From Rhodoferax sp. OV413 (GTDB lineage Bacteria > Pseudomonadota > Gammaproteobacteria > Burkholderiales > Burkholderiaceae_C): 64,000 nucleotides of DNA. The notes under the pieces are model-generated. The model did no database searches. It was not told where the DNA came from and was given only the letters and a program-made list of their open reading frames with translations. Location: contig NZ_FNJA01000001.1 in the NCBI RefSeq assembly GCF_900104385.1, positions 62,001 through 126,000 of the forward strand, read 5' to 3'. Of this stretch, positions 47,225 to 57,580 are shown in pieces. How positions within the stretch are numbered: position 1 is the first letter of the stretch; each line of letters opens with the position of its first letter. The position numbers and the translations under genes were made by a program.

Positions 47225-47976
47225 CCAGCCGCCCGCCCGCACTGGAAATCCGCCAGCTGCGCAAAAGCTTTGGCCTGAGCGAGGTCATCCGCGGCGCCAG
47301 CCTGAGCGTGGCCGCGGGCGAGCGCGTGGCCATCATCGGCCCGAACGGCGCGGGCAAGTCCACGCTGTTCAACCTGGTCAGCGGCCGGTCCAAGCCCAGC
47401 AGCGGCCAGATTCTGCTCAACGGCCAGCCCATCCAGGGCAAGAAGCCGTTTGAGATCAACCGCCTGGGCCTGTCGCGCAGCTTCCAGGTGAGCAATATCT
47501 TCCCGCAGCTCAGCGTGTTCGAAAACCTGCGCTGCAGCGTGCTCTGGAGCCTGGGCTATGGCTACAGCTTCTGGCGCCTGCTGGGCGGCTTGCAGGACGC
47601 CAACGCGCTGGCCGAGCGCACCATGGCGCAGGTGCAGCTGGTGGATAAGCGCGAGGTGCTGGCCACCCACCTCAGCTACGCCGAGCAGCGCGCGCTGGAG
47701 CTGGGCATTGCCATCGCCGGCGGTGCCGGTGTGGTGCTGCTGGACGAGCCCACGGCCGGCATGGGGGCCTCGGAAACCGGCCGTTTCGTCCAGCTGATCC
47801 GCGAGGTGACGGCGGGTAAAACGCTATTGATAGTAGAGCATGACATGCAGGCGGTATATGCGCTGGCCGACAAAATAGCTGTATTGGTAGCGGGCGAGGT
47901 AATAGCTTTTGGCACGCCCGACGCGATCCGCGTCGATCCGCAGGTGCAGGCGGCCTACCTGGGTGGGGGCGCCTGA
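47221..47976 (+). CDS. livG: Branched-chain amino acid-type ABC ATPase (LivG)
   Basis: 251 aa. Walker A is GPNGAGKST, the signature-like LSYAEQRALELG is the usual LivG form, Walker B is VVLLDEPTAGM, and the H-loop is IVEHDM. The segment from about 47815 to 47915 uses AT-rich rare codons (CTA, ATA, GTA) that look a little like the interspersed repeat, but the protein motif is conserved, so I do not call a repeat there. ATGA overlap with livM; its last A is the first base of livF. Confidence 0.94.
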   Translation: MTSRPPALEIRQLRKSFGLSEVIRGASLSVAAGERVAIIGPNGAGKSTLFNLVSGRSKPSSGQILLNGQPIQGKKPFEINRLGLSRSFQVSNIFPQLSVFENLRCSVLWSLGYGYSFWRLLGGLQDANALAERTMAQVQLVDKREVLATHLSYAEQRALELGIAIAGGAGVVLLDEPTAGMGASETGRFVQLIREVTAGKTLLIVEHDMQAVYALADKIAVLVAGEVIAFGTPDAIRVDPQVQAAYLGGGA

Positions 47977-48662
47977 TGCTGCAAGTCGCCCAGCTGCACG
48001 CCTACTACGGCCAAAGCCATGTCCTGCACGGCGTGTCGTTTGAGGTCCGCCCCGGCGAGATCGTGGCCCTGCTGGGGCGCAACGGCGCGGGCCGCTCTAC
48101 CACCGCCAAGGCCTTGATGGGCCTGGTGCGCTGCGAGGGCATGGTCCGCTGGCAGGGCCAGGATCTGCGCGGCCGGCAGCCGTTTGAAATCGCCCAGCAA
48201 GGCATCGCCTACGTGGCCGAGGGCCGCGATATTTTTCCGCGCCTGACGGTGCAGCAAAACCTGTTGCTCGGCCAGAAGGGCACAGGTCGCTGGAACTTTG
48301 CGGCGATCTACACCCTGTTCCCGCAGCTGCAGGCGCGCCAGCACACCCTGGGCGGCGTGCTGTCGGGCGGCGAACAGCAGATGCTGGCCCTGGGCCGCGC
48401 GCTGATGGGCAATCCGCAGCTACTGATCATCGACGAGCCCACCGAAGGCCTGGCTTCCCAGGTGGTGGCCCAAGTGGCGGCCTGCCTGCAGCAGCTGCAA
48501 CAGCAGGGCATTGCGGTGCTGCTGGTCGAGCAGAAGCTGGCAATTGCGCTGGACATTTCCAACCGCGTGCTGCTGATGGGCCGCGGCAGCGTGGTGTTCG
48601 ACGGCACGCCGCAGCAGCTGCGCGCCGATGCCGCAGTGCGCCGCGAATGGCTTGAGATTTAG
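47976..48662 (+). CDS. livF: Branched-chain amino acid-type ABC ATPase (LivF)
   Basis: 228 aa. The signature is LSGGEQQM, Walker B LLIIDEPTEGL and the switch region VLLVEQKL. Walker A reads GRNGAGRST: the normally invariant lysine is Arg40. Arginine can weaken ATP binding, though a LivF subgroup in Burkholderiales appears to carry GRS at this place (from memory, not checked). The partner LivG has a normal lysine, so one of two sites may be impaired. Starts at the last base of livG. Confidence 0.93.
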   Translation: MLQVAQLHAYYGQSHVLHGVSFEVRPGEIVALLGRNGAGRSTTAKALMGLVRCEGMVRWQGQDLRGRQPFEIAQQGIAYVAEGRDIFPRLTVQQNLLLGQKGTGRWNFAAIYTLFPQLQARQHTLGGVLSGGEQQMLALGRALMGNPQLLIIDEPTEGLASQVVAQVAACLQQLQQQGIAVLLVEQKLAIALDISNRVLLMGRGSVVFDGTPQQLRADAAVRREWLEI

Positions 48663-48674
48663 CCCGCAACGCGC

Positions 48675-48740
48675 TTGCTACAAAGCCGAAGCATTTGCGC
48701 TAAAAAACTTTATCTGCCGCTGCTACCGTGAAGTTTTTAC
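48675..48740 (+). repeat. Degenerate interspersed repeat (weak)
   Basis: Between livF and the beta-propeller gene: TTGCTACAAAGCC, GCATTTGCGC, TCTGCCGCTGCTACC and GTTTTTAC follow the family order only loosely. Confidence 0.25.
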
Positions 48741-48761
48741 CCGACTCCACGGAGCAACATC

Positions 48762-50075
48762 TTGATCACACGGCCGCGCATCTGCCACATCTTCGTCACC
48801 CTGGCTCTGGCCTCCCTGCTGGCCGCTTGCGGTGGCGGCAGCGATAGCGACGACTCCGAATACACCCTGGGCGGCACGGTCAACGGCCTGAGCACCAGCG
48901 GGCTGGTGCTGGCCAATGGCACGCTGACACAGGCCGTGGCCTCCGGCGCCACCAGCTTCAGCTTCAGCAGCAAGGTCACCGGCAGCTACGCGGTCAGCGT
49001 GGCCACCCAGCCCGACGGCCAAACCTGCGTGGCCAGCAATGCCAGCGGTGGTGGCGGCAGCGATGTCTCCAGCGTGGTCATCAACTGCCGCAGCTACGCG
49101 GCCTACACCAGCAACTGGCTGGGCGGCAACATCGGCCAGCTCAGCGTGGGCAGCACCGGCGCGCTGGCCGCGCAGTCGACAGCGGCGGTCAGCACCACCT
49201 ATCTGCCGTCTAGCATCACCACCAGCAATGATGGCAAGTTCGCGTTTGTGAACTTCCAGGACAGTAGCGCGATCGGCGTCTACACCGTGTCCGACACCAC
49301 CGGCGCGCTGGCCATGCTGGGCTGGACCAGCGCCGGAAGCGCTGGCTACGGCATGGCCATCAGCCCCGACGGCAAGTATCTGTACGTGGCCAATTTCGGC
49401 AGCGCCACGCTGTCGCAGTTCAGCGTGGCCTCCACCGGCGTGCTGAGCGCCATGTCTACCGCCACCGTGGCCACCGGCGTGAACCCGTATGGCGTCGCCG
49501 TCAGCCCGGATGGCGCGTACGTTTATGTGAGCAATAGCAGCGGCAACAGCATCTCGCAGTACAGCGTGGGCAGCACTGGCGCGCTGACGGCCTTGTCCAC
49601 GGCCACCGTCAGTCTGTCGTCGCTGGGTAGCACGCCTACCGGCATCGCCATCGACCCGGCGAGTAACTACGTCTACGTCACCTTATCGGGCAGCGCCAAG
49701 CTGGCCCAGTTCAGCATAGGCTCCGGCGGGCTGCTGACAGCCTTGTCGCCGGCCAGCGTCAGCACCGGCACCACGCCGCGCAGCGTGGCCATCAGCCCCA
49801 GCGGCCGCTATGCCTACGTGACCAACGGCGGCGACAACACCGTGTCGCAGTACAGCATCAGCAGCGGCAAACTCACCGCCTTGCCCACCACGACCATCGC
49901 TACCGGCAGCAGCCCGCGTGGCATCGCCATGGCCCCCAGCGGCAGCTTCGCCTATGTCACCAACTACAGCGACGCTACTGTGTCCTCGTATAGCGTGGGG
50001 TCTGCCGGGGCGTTGACTCTGCTGGGTACGGCGGCGACGAATGGGGCGGGGCCTACGGGGATTTCGGTGCGCTAA
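48762..50075 (+). CDS. Beta-propeller lipoprotein (lactonase-like)
   Basis: 437-aa exported protein. The signal ends in the lipobox LLAACGGG (Cys23), followed by a Ser/Gly-rich N-terminal domain and about seven repeats with the pattern SPDGKYLYVAN-x-SATLSQFSV, as in YncE/6-phosphogluconolactonase-like seven-bladed propellers. The TTG start is inferred: GGAG lies 8 bases upstream and no in-frame ATG is near. Catalysis is not shown; such proteins may be binding scaffolds. A 30-bp inverted repeat follows the stop. Confidence 0.85.
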   Translation: MITRPRICHIFVTLALASLLAACGGGSDSDDSEYTLGGTVNGLSTSGLVLANGTLTQAVASGATSFSFSSKVTGSYAVSVATQPDGQTCVASNASGGGGSDVSSVVINCRSYAAYTSNWLGGNIGQLSVGSTGALAAQSTAAVSTTYLPSSITTSNDGKFAFVNFQDSSAIGVYTVSDTTGALAMLGWTSAGSAGYGMAISPDGKYLYVANFGSATLSQFSVASTGVLSAMSTATVATGVNPYGVAVSPDGAYVYVSNSSGNSISQYSVGSTGALTALSTATVSLSSLGSTPTGIAIDPASNYVYVTLSGSAKLAQFSIGSGGLLTALSPASVSTGTTPRSVAISPSGRYAYVTNGGDNTVSQYSISSGKLTALPTTTIATGSSPRGIAMAPSGSFAYVTNYSDATVSSYSVGSAGALTLLGTAATNGAGPTGISVR

Positions 50076-50094
50076 GACGGTGTACTTCTGAGGG

Positions 50095-50124
50095 GATGGC
50101 TTGTCCCGACTGGGACAAACCATC
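50095..50124. promoter_or_regulatory. 30-bp inverted repeat before fadB
   Basis: GATGG-C-TTGTCCC, loop GACT, GGGACAA-A-CCATC: 13-bp arms with one mismatch, 19 bp after the propeller stop. No T-run follows. It is either a bidirectional stem-loop ending the propeller transcript or a regulator site upstream of fadB. Confidence 0.5.
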
Positions 50125-50159
50125 ACACGCCGCATCCTTTCCAGCCTCTAGAATTAAAA

Positions 50160-50177
50160 ATCGCACGATCGTTCGAT
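50160..50177. promoter_or_regulatory. Palindromic operator candidate before fadB
   Basis: ATCGCACGATCGTTCGAT is a near-perfect palindrome centred on ACGATCGT, 19 bp upstream of the fadB ATG. TetR-family fatty-acid regulators of betaproteobacteria bind sites of this general kind; the regulator is not encoded in the window. Confidence 0.5.
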
Positions 50178-50196
50178 TTAAACCTGAGGTTCCTCC

Positions 50197-52296
<2,100 letters not shown>

Positions 52297-52308
52297 GGAG
52301 TACAGAAC

Positions 52309-53484
52309 ATGACCGCCGCCGTAATCGTTTCCACCGCCCGCACCCCTCTGGCCAAAAGCTGGAAGGGCTCTTTCAACATGACCCATGGCGCCACCCTGGG
52401 CGGCCACGCGGTGCAGCACGCCATCCAGCGCGCCGGCATCGAGGCGGCTGAGGTCGATGACGTGATCATCGGCTGCGCCACGCCCGAGGGCGCGACCGGG
52501 GCCAACATCGCCCGCCAGATCGCCTTGCGCGCCGGCTGCCCGGTGACGACCTCCGGCGTCACCGTGAACCGCTTCTGCTCGTCCGGCCTGCAGACCATCG
52601 CCATGGCTGCGCAGCGCATCATCGCCAACGAAGGCGATGTGTATGTGGCTGGCGGTGTGGAGAGCATTTCCTGCGTGCAGCAGGAGATGAACATCCACAT
52701 GTTGAACGACCCCTGGCTGGTAAAGAACAAGCCCGAAATCTACTGGAACATGCTGCAGACCGCCGAGCAGGTGGCGCAGCGCTACGGCATCAGCCGGGAG
52801 CAGATGGACGAATACGGCGCGGCCAGCCAGCAGAAGGCCGTGGCGGCCCTGGCTGCCGGCCTGTTTACCGCCGAGATCGCACCCATCACCGTGACCATGG
52901 GCGTGGCCGACAAGGTGCGCGGCCTGATGACCAAGGAAGTGACGGTGAGCCAGGACGAAGGCATACGCGACGGCACGACCAAGGAAGGCATTGCCGGCCT
53001 GCGCTCGGCCTTGCCCGGCGGCCTGATTTCGGCCGGCAACGCCAGCCAGTTTTCTGACGGCGGCGGCGCGGTCGTGGTGATGAATGAAACCCTGGCCAGC
53101 CAGCGTGGCCTGCAGCCGTTGGGCCGCTTTCTGGGCTTTGCCGTGGCCGGCTGCGAGCCGGACGAAATGGGCATAGGCCCGGTCTTCGCCATCCCCAAGG
53201 TGCTGAAGCGCCTGGGCCTGAAGGTGGAAGACATCGACCTGTGGGAGCTGAACGAAGCCTTCGCGGTGCAGGTGATCTACTGCCGCGACAAGCTGGGCAT
53301 TCCGGGCGGCCGGTTGAACGTCAACGGCGGCGCGATTGCCGTGGGCCACCCCTATGGCGTGAGCGGCCAGCGCCTGACCGGCCATGCGCTGATCGAAGGC
53401 AAGCGGCGCGGCGCCAAGCGCGTCTGCGTGACCATGTGCATAGGCGGCGGCATGGGCGCGGCCGGGGTGTTTGAGGTCTTGTAG
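52309..53484 (+). CDS. fadA: Acetyl-CoA C-acyltransferase (thiolase, FadA-like)
   Basis: 391-aa thiolase for the last step of beta-oxidation. The nucleophile is Cys90 (NRFCSSGLQ), with the NEAFA segment, the GHPYGVSG His and [14 protein letters not shown] for the second Cys. ATG 52309 follows AAGGAG. Together with fadB 12 bp upstream it makes a complete beta-oxidation pair. A long interspersed-repeat hairpin 17 bp after the stop probably marks the transcript end. Confidence 0.95.
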   Translation: MTAAVIVSTARTPLAKSWKGSFNMTHGATLGGHAVQHAIQRAGIEAAEVDDVIIGCATPEGATGANIARQIALRAGCPVTTSGVTVNRFCSSGLQTIAMAAQRIIANEGDVYVAGGVESISCVQQEMNIHMLNDPWLVKNKPEIYWNMLQTAEQVAQRYGISREQMDEYGAASQQKAVAALAAGLFTAEIAPITVTMGVADKVRGLMTKEVTVSQDEGIRDGTTKEGIAGLRSALPGGLISAGNASQFSDGGGAVVVMNETLASQRGLQPLGRFLGFAVAGCEPDEMGIGPVFAIPKVLKRLGLKVEDIDLWELNEAFAVQVIYCRDKLGIPGGRLNVNGGAIAVGHPYGVSGQRLTGHALIEGKRRGAKRVCVTMCIGGGMGAAGVFEVL

Positions 53485-53500
53485 GTCTGGGCCCAAACAC

Positions 53501-53556
53501 TACAAAATAGATAGCTGCTGGCGCTGGTACTACCTGCGCCAGCGGCCTATTTCTTG
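53501..53556 (+). repeat. Interspersed palindromic repeat, copy 9 (after fadA)
   Basis: Clearest hairpin of the family: AAATAGATAGCTGCTGGCGC, loop TGGTACTACCT, GCGCCAGCGGCCTATTT. GCTGGCGC and GCGCCAGC pair perfectly, followed by TTTCTTG, so it may act as a terminator. Confidence 0.78.
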
Positions 53557-53598
53557 TAAATATTTCACAGCCAGCCGCGCATTGGTTACAGTGGCCGC

Positions 53599-53808
53599 AT
53601 GTTGACACCCAAAACCATCTCCCGGCTCGAAAAAACCATCTGGATCCTGCTCTACGGCGGGCTGCTGAGCCTGGTGCTGGGCCTGTTTACCCAACGCGTA
53701 GACGACGACCTGGGCCTGACGTTGGTGATCGGCGGCGGCGTGGCGGCAGCGCTGGGCGCGGTGCTGATTTACGTACGTTCCCGGGTGCGGGCCAATACCG
53801 AAAAGTAA
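53599..53808 (+). CDS. Small two-helix membrane protein
   Basis: 69 aa. Two hydrophobic helices (IWILLYGGLLSLVLGLF and LTLVIGGGVAAALGAVLIYV) are joined by a short acidic loop QRVDDDLG, with a basic end. ATG 53599 is the only good start. I do not recognise a family. It lies between the fad operon and the GST gene in the same orientation. Confidence 0.72.
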   Translation: MLTPKTISRLEKTIWILLYGGLLSLVLGLFTQRVDDDLGLTLVIGGGVAAALGAVLIYVRSRVRANTEK

Positions 53809-53841
53809 CGCATAGACCAACAAATAACGACGGAGACTGCC

Positions 53842-54771
53842 ATGGCTGACCTGGTCCTGCACCACTACAAAACCTCGCCGTTCGCGGAGAAGATCCGCCG
53901 GGTACTGGGCTTCAAGCAGCTGCCCTGGCAGTCGGTGAATATTCCGCCGATTGCGCCCAAGCCGGATGTGGAGGCGCTGACCGGCGGCTACCGCAAAACC
54001 CCGATCCTGCAGATCGGCGCCGACATCTACTGCGACACCGCGCTGATCTGCGACGTGCTGGAGCACCGCCAGCCCCAGCCATCGCTGTCGCCGCCCACCC
54101 ACAAAGGCTTGGCCCGGGTGCTGGCCCAGTGGGCCGACACCACGCTGTTCAACACCGCCTTGGCCTACAGCTTCCAGCCCCAGGGCCGCGAGCAGATGTT
54201 CGGTAATGTGCCGCCCGGTTTCGCCCAGGCCTTTGCCGACGACCGTGCCAAGATGGTGGGCAGCGCGCCGCGCCTGCGCGTGGGCGATGCGACCACGGCT
54301 TACCGCTCCTATCTACGCCGCCTGGCCACCATGCTGGAAGACCAGCCGTATCTGGTCGGCAACGTGCCCTGCATGGCCGACTTTGCCGCCTATGCGCCGC
54401 TGTGGTTCACCCGCGTCAATGTGTCCAGCCTGGCCGGGATTCTGGACGCCACGCCCAGCGTCCTGGCCTGGATGGACCGCATGGCTGGCTTCCAGCAGCT
54501 CGAGGCCGGCCGGCTCAGCTCCACCGACGCCATTGCCATCGCCGCCAGCAGCACGCCGCTGCCGGTGGACGACGAGGTGTTCCAGGACGACCATGGCATT
54601 CCGCTGGGTAGCCGGGTCAGCGTGCATGCCGAAAGCTTTGGCCTGGAAGCCAGCGAGGGCGAGCTGGTGGCCGCCACCCGCATGCACCTGACCCTGCGCC
54701 GCGTCGACGCACGGGCTGGCACGGTGCATGTGCACTTTCCGCGCATCGGCTACGTGCTCAAAGCCGCTTAG
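53842..54771 (+). CDS. Glutathione S-transferase family protein
   Basis: 309 aa. The N-terminal thioredoxin-like half (residues 1-80) has HHYKTSPFAEKIRRVLG at the active-site end and KTPILQIG-DIYCDTALIC as the glutathione-binding segment. The helical C-terminal domain follows, and about 80 extra residues after it (from about 215) are longer than a standard GST. GGAG precedes the ATG. It is 2 bp upstream of an SDR gene, with which it is surely cotranscribed. Substrate unknown. Confidence 0.9.
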   Translation: MADLVLHHYKTSPFAEKIRRVLGFKQLPWQSVNIPPIAPKPDVEALTGGYRKTPILQIGADIYCDTALICDVLEHRQPQPSLSPPTHKGLARVLAQWADTTLFNTALAYSFQPQGREQMFGNVPPGFAQAFADDRAKMVGSAPRLRVGDATTAYRSYLRRLATMLEDQPYLVGNVPCMADFAAYAPLWFTRVNVSSLAGILDATPSVLAWMDRMAGFQQLEAGRLSSTDAIAIAASSTPLPVDDEVFQDDHGIPLGSRVSVHAESFGLEASEGELVAATRMHLTLRRVDARAGTVHVHFPRIGYVLKAA

Positions 54772-54773
54772 GC

Positions 54774-55694
54774 ATGGACACCATGGATTCGCTGCGCGGC
54801 CAGACCGCGGTACTGACCGGTGCCGGCTCCGGCCTGGGTCTGGAGTGCGCGCGCATCGCCGCCCGCCTGGGCATGCGGCTGGTGCTGGCCGATGTGCAGC
54901 CCGATGCGCTGCAAGCCGCCACCGCCGAGATGCAGGCGCTGGGCGCCGAGGTGTTGCCATTCCAGCTGGATGTGTCTAAGGCCAGCGCCGTCGATGCGCT
55001 GGGCCAGGCCACGTTCGAGCGCTTTGGCGCGCCGCATTTCGTCTTCAACAACGCTGGCGTGGGGGCAGGGGGCCTGGTCTGGGAAAACTCGGCCGCCGAC
55101 TGGGAATGGGTGCTGGGCGTGAACCTGATGGGCGTGGTGCACGGCGTGCGCGTGTTCACCCCGATGATGCTGCAGGCTGCGCAACATGACCCGGCCTACC
55201 GCGGCCACATCGTCAACACCGCCAGCATGGCCGGGCTGCTGAACATGCCGAACATGGGCGTCTACAACGTCAGCAAGCACGCGGTGGTGGCGCTGTCGGA
55301 AACCCTGTACCAGGATCTGGCGCTGGTGACCGACCAGGTCAGCGCATCCGTACTGTGTCCGTATTTCGTGCCCACCGGCATCCACCAGAGCCAGCGCAAC
55401 CGACCGGCCAAACTGGCTGCCGGCACGGCCACCCGCAGCCAGCGCATCAGCCAGGCCATGGTGAATACCGCCGTGGACGCGGGCAAGGTCACGGCGGCCG
55501 AGGTGGCGCAAAAAGTTTTTGACGCGCTGCGCGACCGGCAGTTCTACATCTACAGCCACCCGCAAGCCTTGGCGGCGGTGCAGACCCGCATGGACGACCT
55601 GCTGCAGGCGCGCAACCCGAGTAGCCCGTTTGCGCAGAAGCCGTCGCTGGGCGAGGACTTGAAGCGGGCTTTGCGCGGCGAGCCCAAGCCTTAG
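54774..55694 (+). CDS. SDR family oxidoreductase
   Basis: 306-aa classical short-chain dehydrogenase. The cofactor motif is TGAGSGLG (residues 15-22), then NNAG, the catalytic Ser in NTASMAG, and Tyr164-Lys168 in YNVSK. The Asp at the end of the second strand (LADVQ) suggests NAD rather than NADP. It begins 2 bp after the GST-like gene, so a joint role in converting a lipid-like or xenobiotic substrate is possible. The downstream lipoprotein gene is convergent. Confidence 0.93.
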   Translation: MDTMDSLRGQTAVLTGAGSGLGLECARIAARLGMRLVLADVQPDALQAATAEMQALGAEVLPFQLDVSKASAVDALGQATFERFGAPHFVFNNAGVGAGGLVWENSAADWEWVLGVNLMGVVHGVRVFTPMMLQAAQHDPAYRGHIVNTASMAGLLNMPNMGVYNVSKHAVVALSETLYQDLALVTDQVSASVLCPYFVPTGIHQSQRNRPAKLAAGTATRSQRISQAMVNTAVDAGKVTAAEVAQKVFDALRDRQFYIYSHPQALAAVQTRMDDLLQARNPSSPFAQKPSLGEDLKRALRGEPKP

Positions 55695-55702
55695 TCGCCT
55701 TC

Positions 55703-55906
55703 TTAATCCCCTTTGGCGCGGCTGCGTTCCTTCTCATAGCGGCTGTAGTCGGGCACCGTGGGGCAGGGCGCATTACCCGGCCGGGCCGACGCACGGCATT
55801 GGTCGGCCGAGCTGCGCACACCCTCGTACAGGCTGCGTTCCCAAGGCATATCGGCGCAACCCGACAGGCAAACAGCCAGCAAGGCAATGGCGGCGTAATT
55901 CGGCAT
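55703..55906 (-). CDS. Small lipoprotein
   Basis: 67 aa. The lipobox CLSGCAD (Cys17) follows a short hydrophobic signal, and the mature part has two cysteines (DQCRAS, APCPTVPDY). AGGAG precedes ATG 55906. The Asp after the lipid Cys position could favour inner-membrane retention, a rule known from E. coli. No family is recognised. It is convergent with the SDR gene, 8 bp apart. Confidence 0.78.
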   Translation of the reverse strand: MPNYAAIALLAVCLSGCADMPWERSLYEGVRSSADQCRASARPGNAPCPTVPDYSRYEKERSRAKGD

Positions 55907-55953
55907 GGAGTCTCCTGCGGCCAGCGCAGAGCCAGCGATAATGAATGAATTGG

Positions 55954-55970
55954 AACAATAAATTATTGTT
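55954..55970. promoter_or_regulatory. Perfect 17-bp palindrome before the DUF2975-XRE pair
   Basis: AACAATAA-A-TTATTGTT, 8-bp perfect arms, in the divergent gap 47 bp upstream of the DUF2975 gene. It is a good candidate autoregulatory site for the XRE-type repressor encoded by the second gene. Confidence 0.55.
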
Positions 55971-56016
55971 TTACAGAAATGTATGGCAGTATGGCGTTTT
56001 TGACAAGAGGCATCGC

Positions 56017-56511
56017 ATGGACTCCACTCCCAGCTTGCCCGCGCACGGCGGGACCCGTTTGAGCCAGACCCTGGCCTACAGCTGCCTGGCGCTGGCCCTG
56101 GTGTTGCCGCTGGCCACGCTGTATGGCTTGTGGACGGCACCGGGCGGATCGCCGGGCTGGCTGTTAACCGCCCTCGGCATGCTTCCGGTATGCGGGTTGG
56201 CCTACGGTCTGCTGCAGGCGCGCCAGTGTTTCCAGGGCTTTGTGCGCGGCGAAACCTTCAGCCAGTCCACGGTGCACCACCTGCGCGGCTTTGCGGCTGG
56301 GGTGATGGTGGCGGCGGTGGCCGGGCTGGTGCTGCCCACGTTGCGCAGCCTGTTGCTGTCGGTGAGCGGGCCGGCAGCCAGCCGTGCGCTGGTAGTGGAG
56401 TTCAGCTCAGACCACATGCTGCTCTTGCTGTTTGCCGGCATCGTTTGGCAGATTGCGCATGTGATGGCGCAGGCTGCCGCGCTGGCCGATGAGCATGCTC
56501 AAATCGTTTAG
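56017..56511 (+). CDS. DUF2975 membrane protein
   Basis: 164-aa protein with four TM helices (residues about 20-38, 48-66, 92-112 and 140-160), typical of DUF2975. ATG 56017 is preferred because AGAGG is 6 bases upstream; a start 24 codons earlier would lie over the promoter region. It is followed 9 bp later by an XRE regulator, the usual DUF2975-HTH pair. The function is unknown; similar pairs are autoregulated membrane-stress or competence-like modules. Confidence 0.85.
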   Translation: MDSTPSLPAHGGTRLSQTLAYSCLALALVLPLATLYGLWTAPGGSPGWLLTALGMLPVCGLAYGLLQARQCFQGFVRGETFSQSTVHHLRGFAAGVMVAAVAGLVLPTLRSLLLSVSGPAASRALVVEFSSDHMLLLLFAGIVWQIAHVMAQAAALADEHAQIV

Positions 56512-56520
56512 GACGCAGCT

Positions 56521-56745
56521 GTGCCCATCCATGTGCGGCTGAACGTCATGCTGGCCGAGCGCAGCGTCAAGTCCAAGGACCTGGCCGAGTACGTGGGCAT
56601 CACCGAGGCCAATCTGTCGCTGCTCAAGCAGGGCAAGGTCAAAGGCGTGCGCTTCGACACCTTGCAGCGTATCTGCGAGTACCTGCAGTGCCAGCCTGGC
56701 GACTTGTTGGTGTCCAAGCCCGATAGTTCTGAACCCGTTGCCTAG
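56521..56745 (+). CDS. XRE-family (HTH_26) transcriptional regulator
   Basis: 74 aa, consisting almost only of a Cro/C1-type HTH (LNVMLAERSVKSKDLAEYVGITEANLSLLKQGKVKGVRFDTLQRICEYLQCQPGDLL; split over residues 7-62). GTG start at 56521. It probably represses its own operon through the AACAATAA palindrome. Its TAG stop overlaps the TAG of the convergent DUF1223 gene by 3 bp (shared CTAG). Confidence 0.9.
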   Translation: MPIHVRLNVMLAERSVKSKDLAEYVGITEANLSLLKQGKVKGVRFDTLQRICEYLQCQPGDLLVSKPDSSEPVA

Positions 56746-57479
56746 CAGGGCGCGGTGATCGCCTGCAAAGTCTTGCCGGTCTGCGGATCGAACACCACCA
56801 GATTCAGCTGCCGCGCATGCTCGGGCGTGCCGGCAATGCTTCGGAACACCAGCTTCTGCGCAGTCATACCGTCGCTGGCGTAAACGCCCGCCGCCACATA
56901 CTGGCGCACTACGAAGTCGTGCTTCAAGAACTCGCCAGCGTTTTCTCCGGCCTTCACTTTGGAGCTGTGGCCGTGTTCGGTCACCGTCCAGTAGGCCGAC
57001 CAGCGGCTGGGCGCGCCGGCCAGCGGCGTCACCAGGGCTTCGAACTGGTCGGGTGCCAGCTGGCGCAGGCTGATCTGGGCCAGGCCGGGCTCGGCAGGTG
57101 GGGTGGTCAGTCGGCCGCCCCAGTTTCGCCAGTCCCGGCCGTTGAGCACCGCTTGCGGTGTGTAGATGGAACCCTGCTGGTTCCAGGCGGCGATTTGCCG
57201 TTGGCGCGCGGTGTGGGCGGGCGTGGCAAAACGGTCGACCCAACCCAGTTGGTCCCAGTAGCCGACGTGGAAGGCCTGCACCACGGCCGGCTGGCCTTTG
57301 AGCTGGCTTAACCATTGGTCGGCCGGCGGGCAGGAGCTGCAGCCTTCGGAGGTGTAAAGCTCCAGCACCGGCAGCAGGTTCTTGCCGGATTGCAGTGTGC
57401 AGCTATTTTCAGCAGAAAAACTGGCTCCAGCGCATATGGATAATGCGCAAGCAGCTATCGATTTAATAGTATTCAGCAT
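56742..57479 (-). CDS. DUF1223 exported thioredoxin-like protein
   Basis: 245-aa periplasmic protein of DUF1223 with the thioredoxin-like N-terminus LELYTSEGCSSCPPAD (Cys47, Cys50). The signal peptide (MLNTIKSIAACALSICAGASFSA, split after 20 residues) is encoded almost entirely by an interspersed repeat, including the hydrophobic core and the cleavage region. ATG 57479 follows CGGAG; upstream in-frame starts would ignore the signal peptide. The catalytic role is not established; redox or secretion is plausible. Confidence 0.88.
   Translation of the reverse strand: MLNTIKSIAACALSICAGASFSAENSCTLQSGKNLLPVLELYTSEGCSSCPPADQWLSQLKGQPAVVQAFHVGYWDQLGWVDRFATPAHTARQRQIAAWNQQGSIYTPQAVLNGRDWRNWGGRLTTPPAEPGLAQISLRQLAPDQFEALVTPLAGAPSRWSAYWTVTEHGHSSKVKAGENAGEFLKHDFVVRQYVAAGVYASDGMTAQKLVFRSIAGTPEHARQLNLVVFDPQTGKTLQAITAPC
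57413..57470 (-). repeat. Interspersed palindromic repeat, copy 10 (encodes a signal peptide)
   Basis: In frame in the DUF1223 gene. Minus-strand reading: TACTATTAAATCGATAGC, TGCTTGCGCATTATCC, ATATGCGCTGGAGCCAG, TTTTTCT. It covers about codons 4-22. Confidence 0.78.
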
Positions 57480-57559
57480 AAAAACTCCGTATCTATACAC
57501 CCAAATACGCCTTGGTCGCGCACGCGGCCCGTACCTTACAAACTGATGCAAAAAACCCG

Positions 57560-57580
57560 TGTGCATGCACCCGATGCACA
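57560..57580. promoter_or_regulatory. Inverted repeat in the DUF1223/pgm divergent gap
   Basis: TGTGCAT (57560-57566) and ATGCACA (57574-57580) are perfect 7-bp arms spaced by 7 bases. It lies between the divergent DUF1223 and pgm genes. A weak promoter-like pair (TTGCCA at 57597, AATAAT about 16 bp later) points toward pgm. Confidence 0.35.

Noticed and set aside
47815-47915. Possible interspersed repeat inside livG (GCTATTGATAG, AAAATAGCTG, GGTAATAGCTTTT)
   Set aside because: The encoded residues are the conserved H-loop region of LivG, so a chance resemblance in AT-rich codons is more likely; a profile score would decide.
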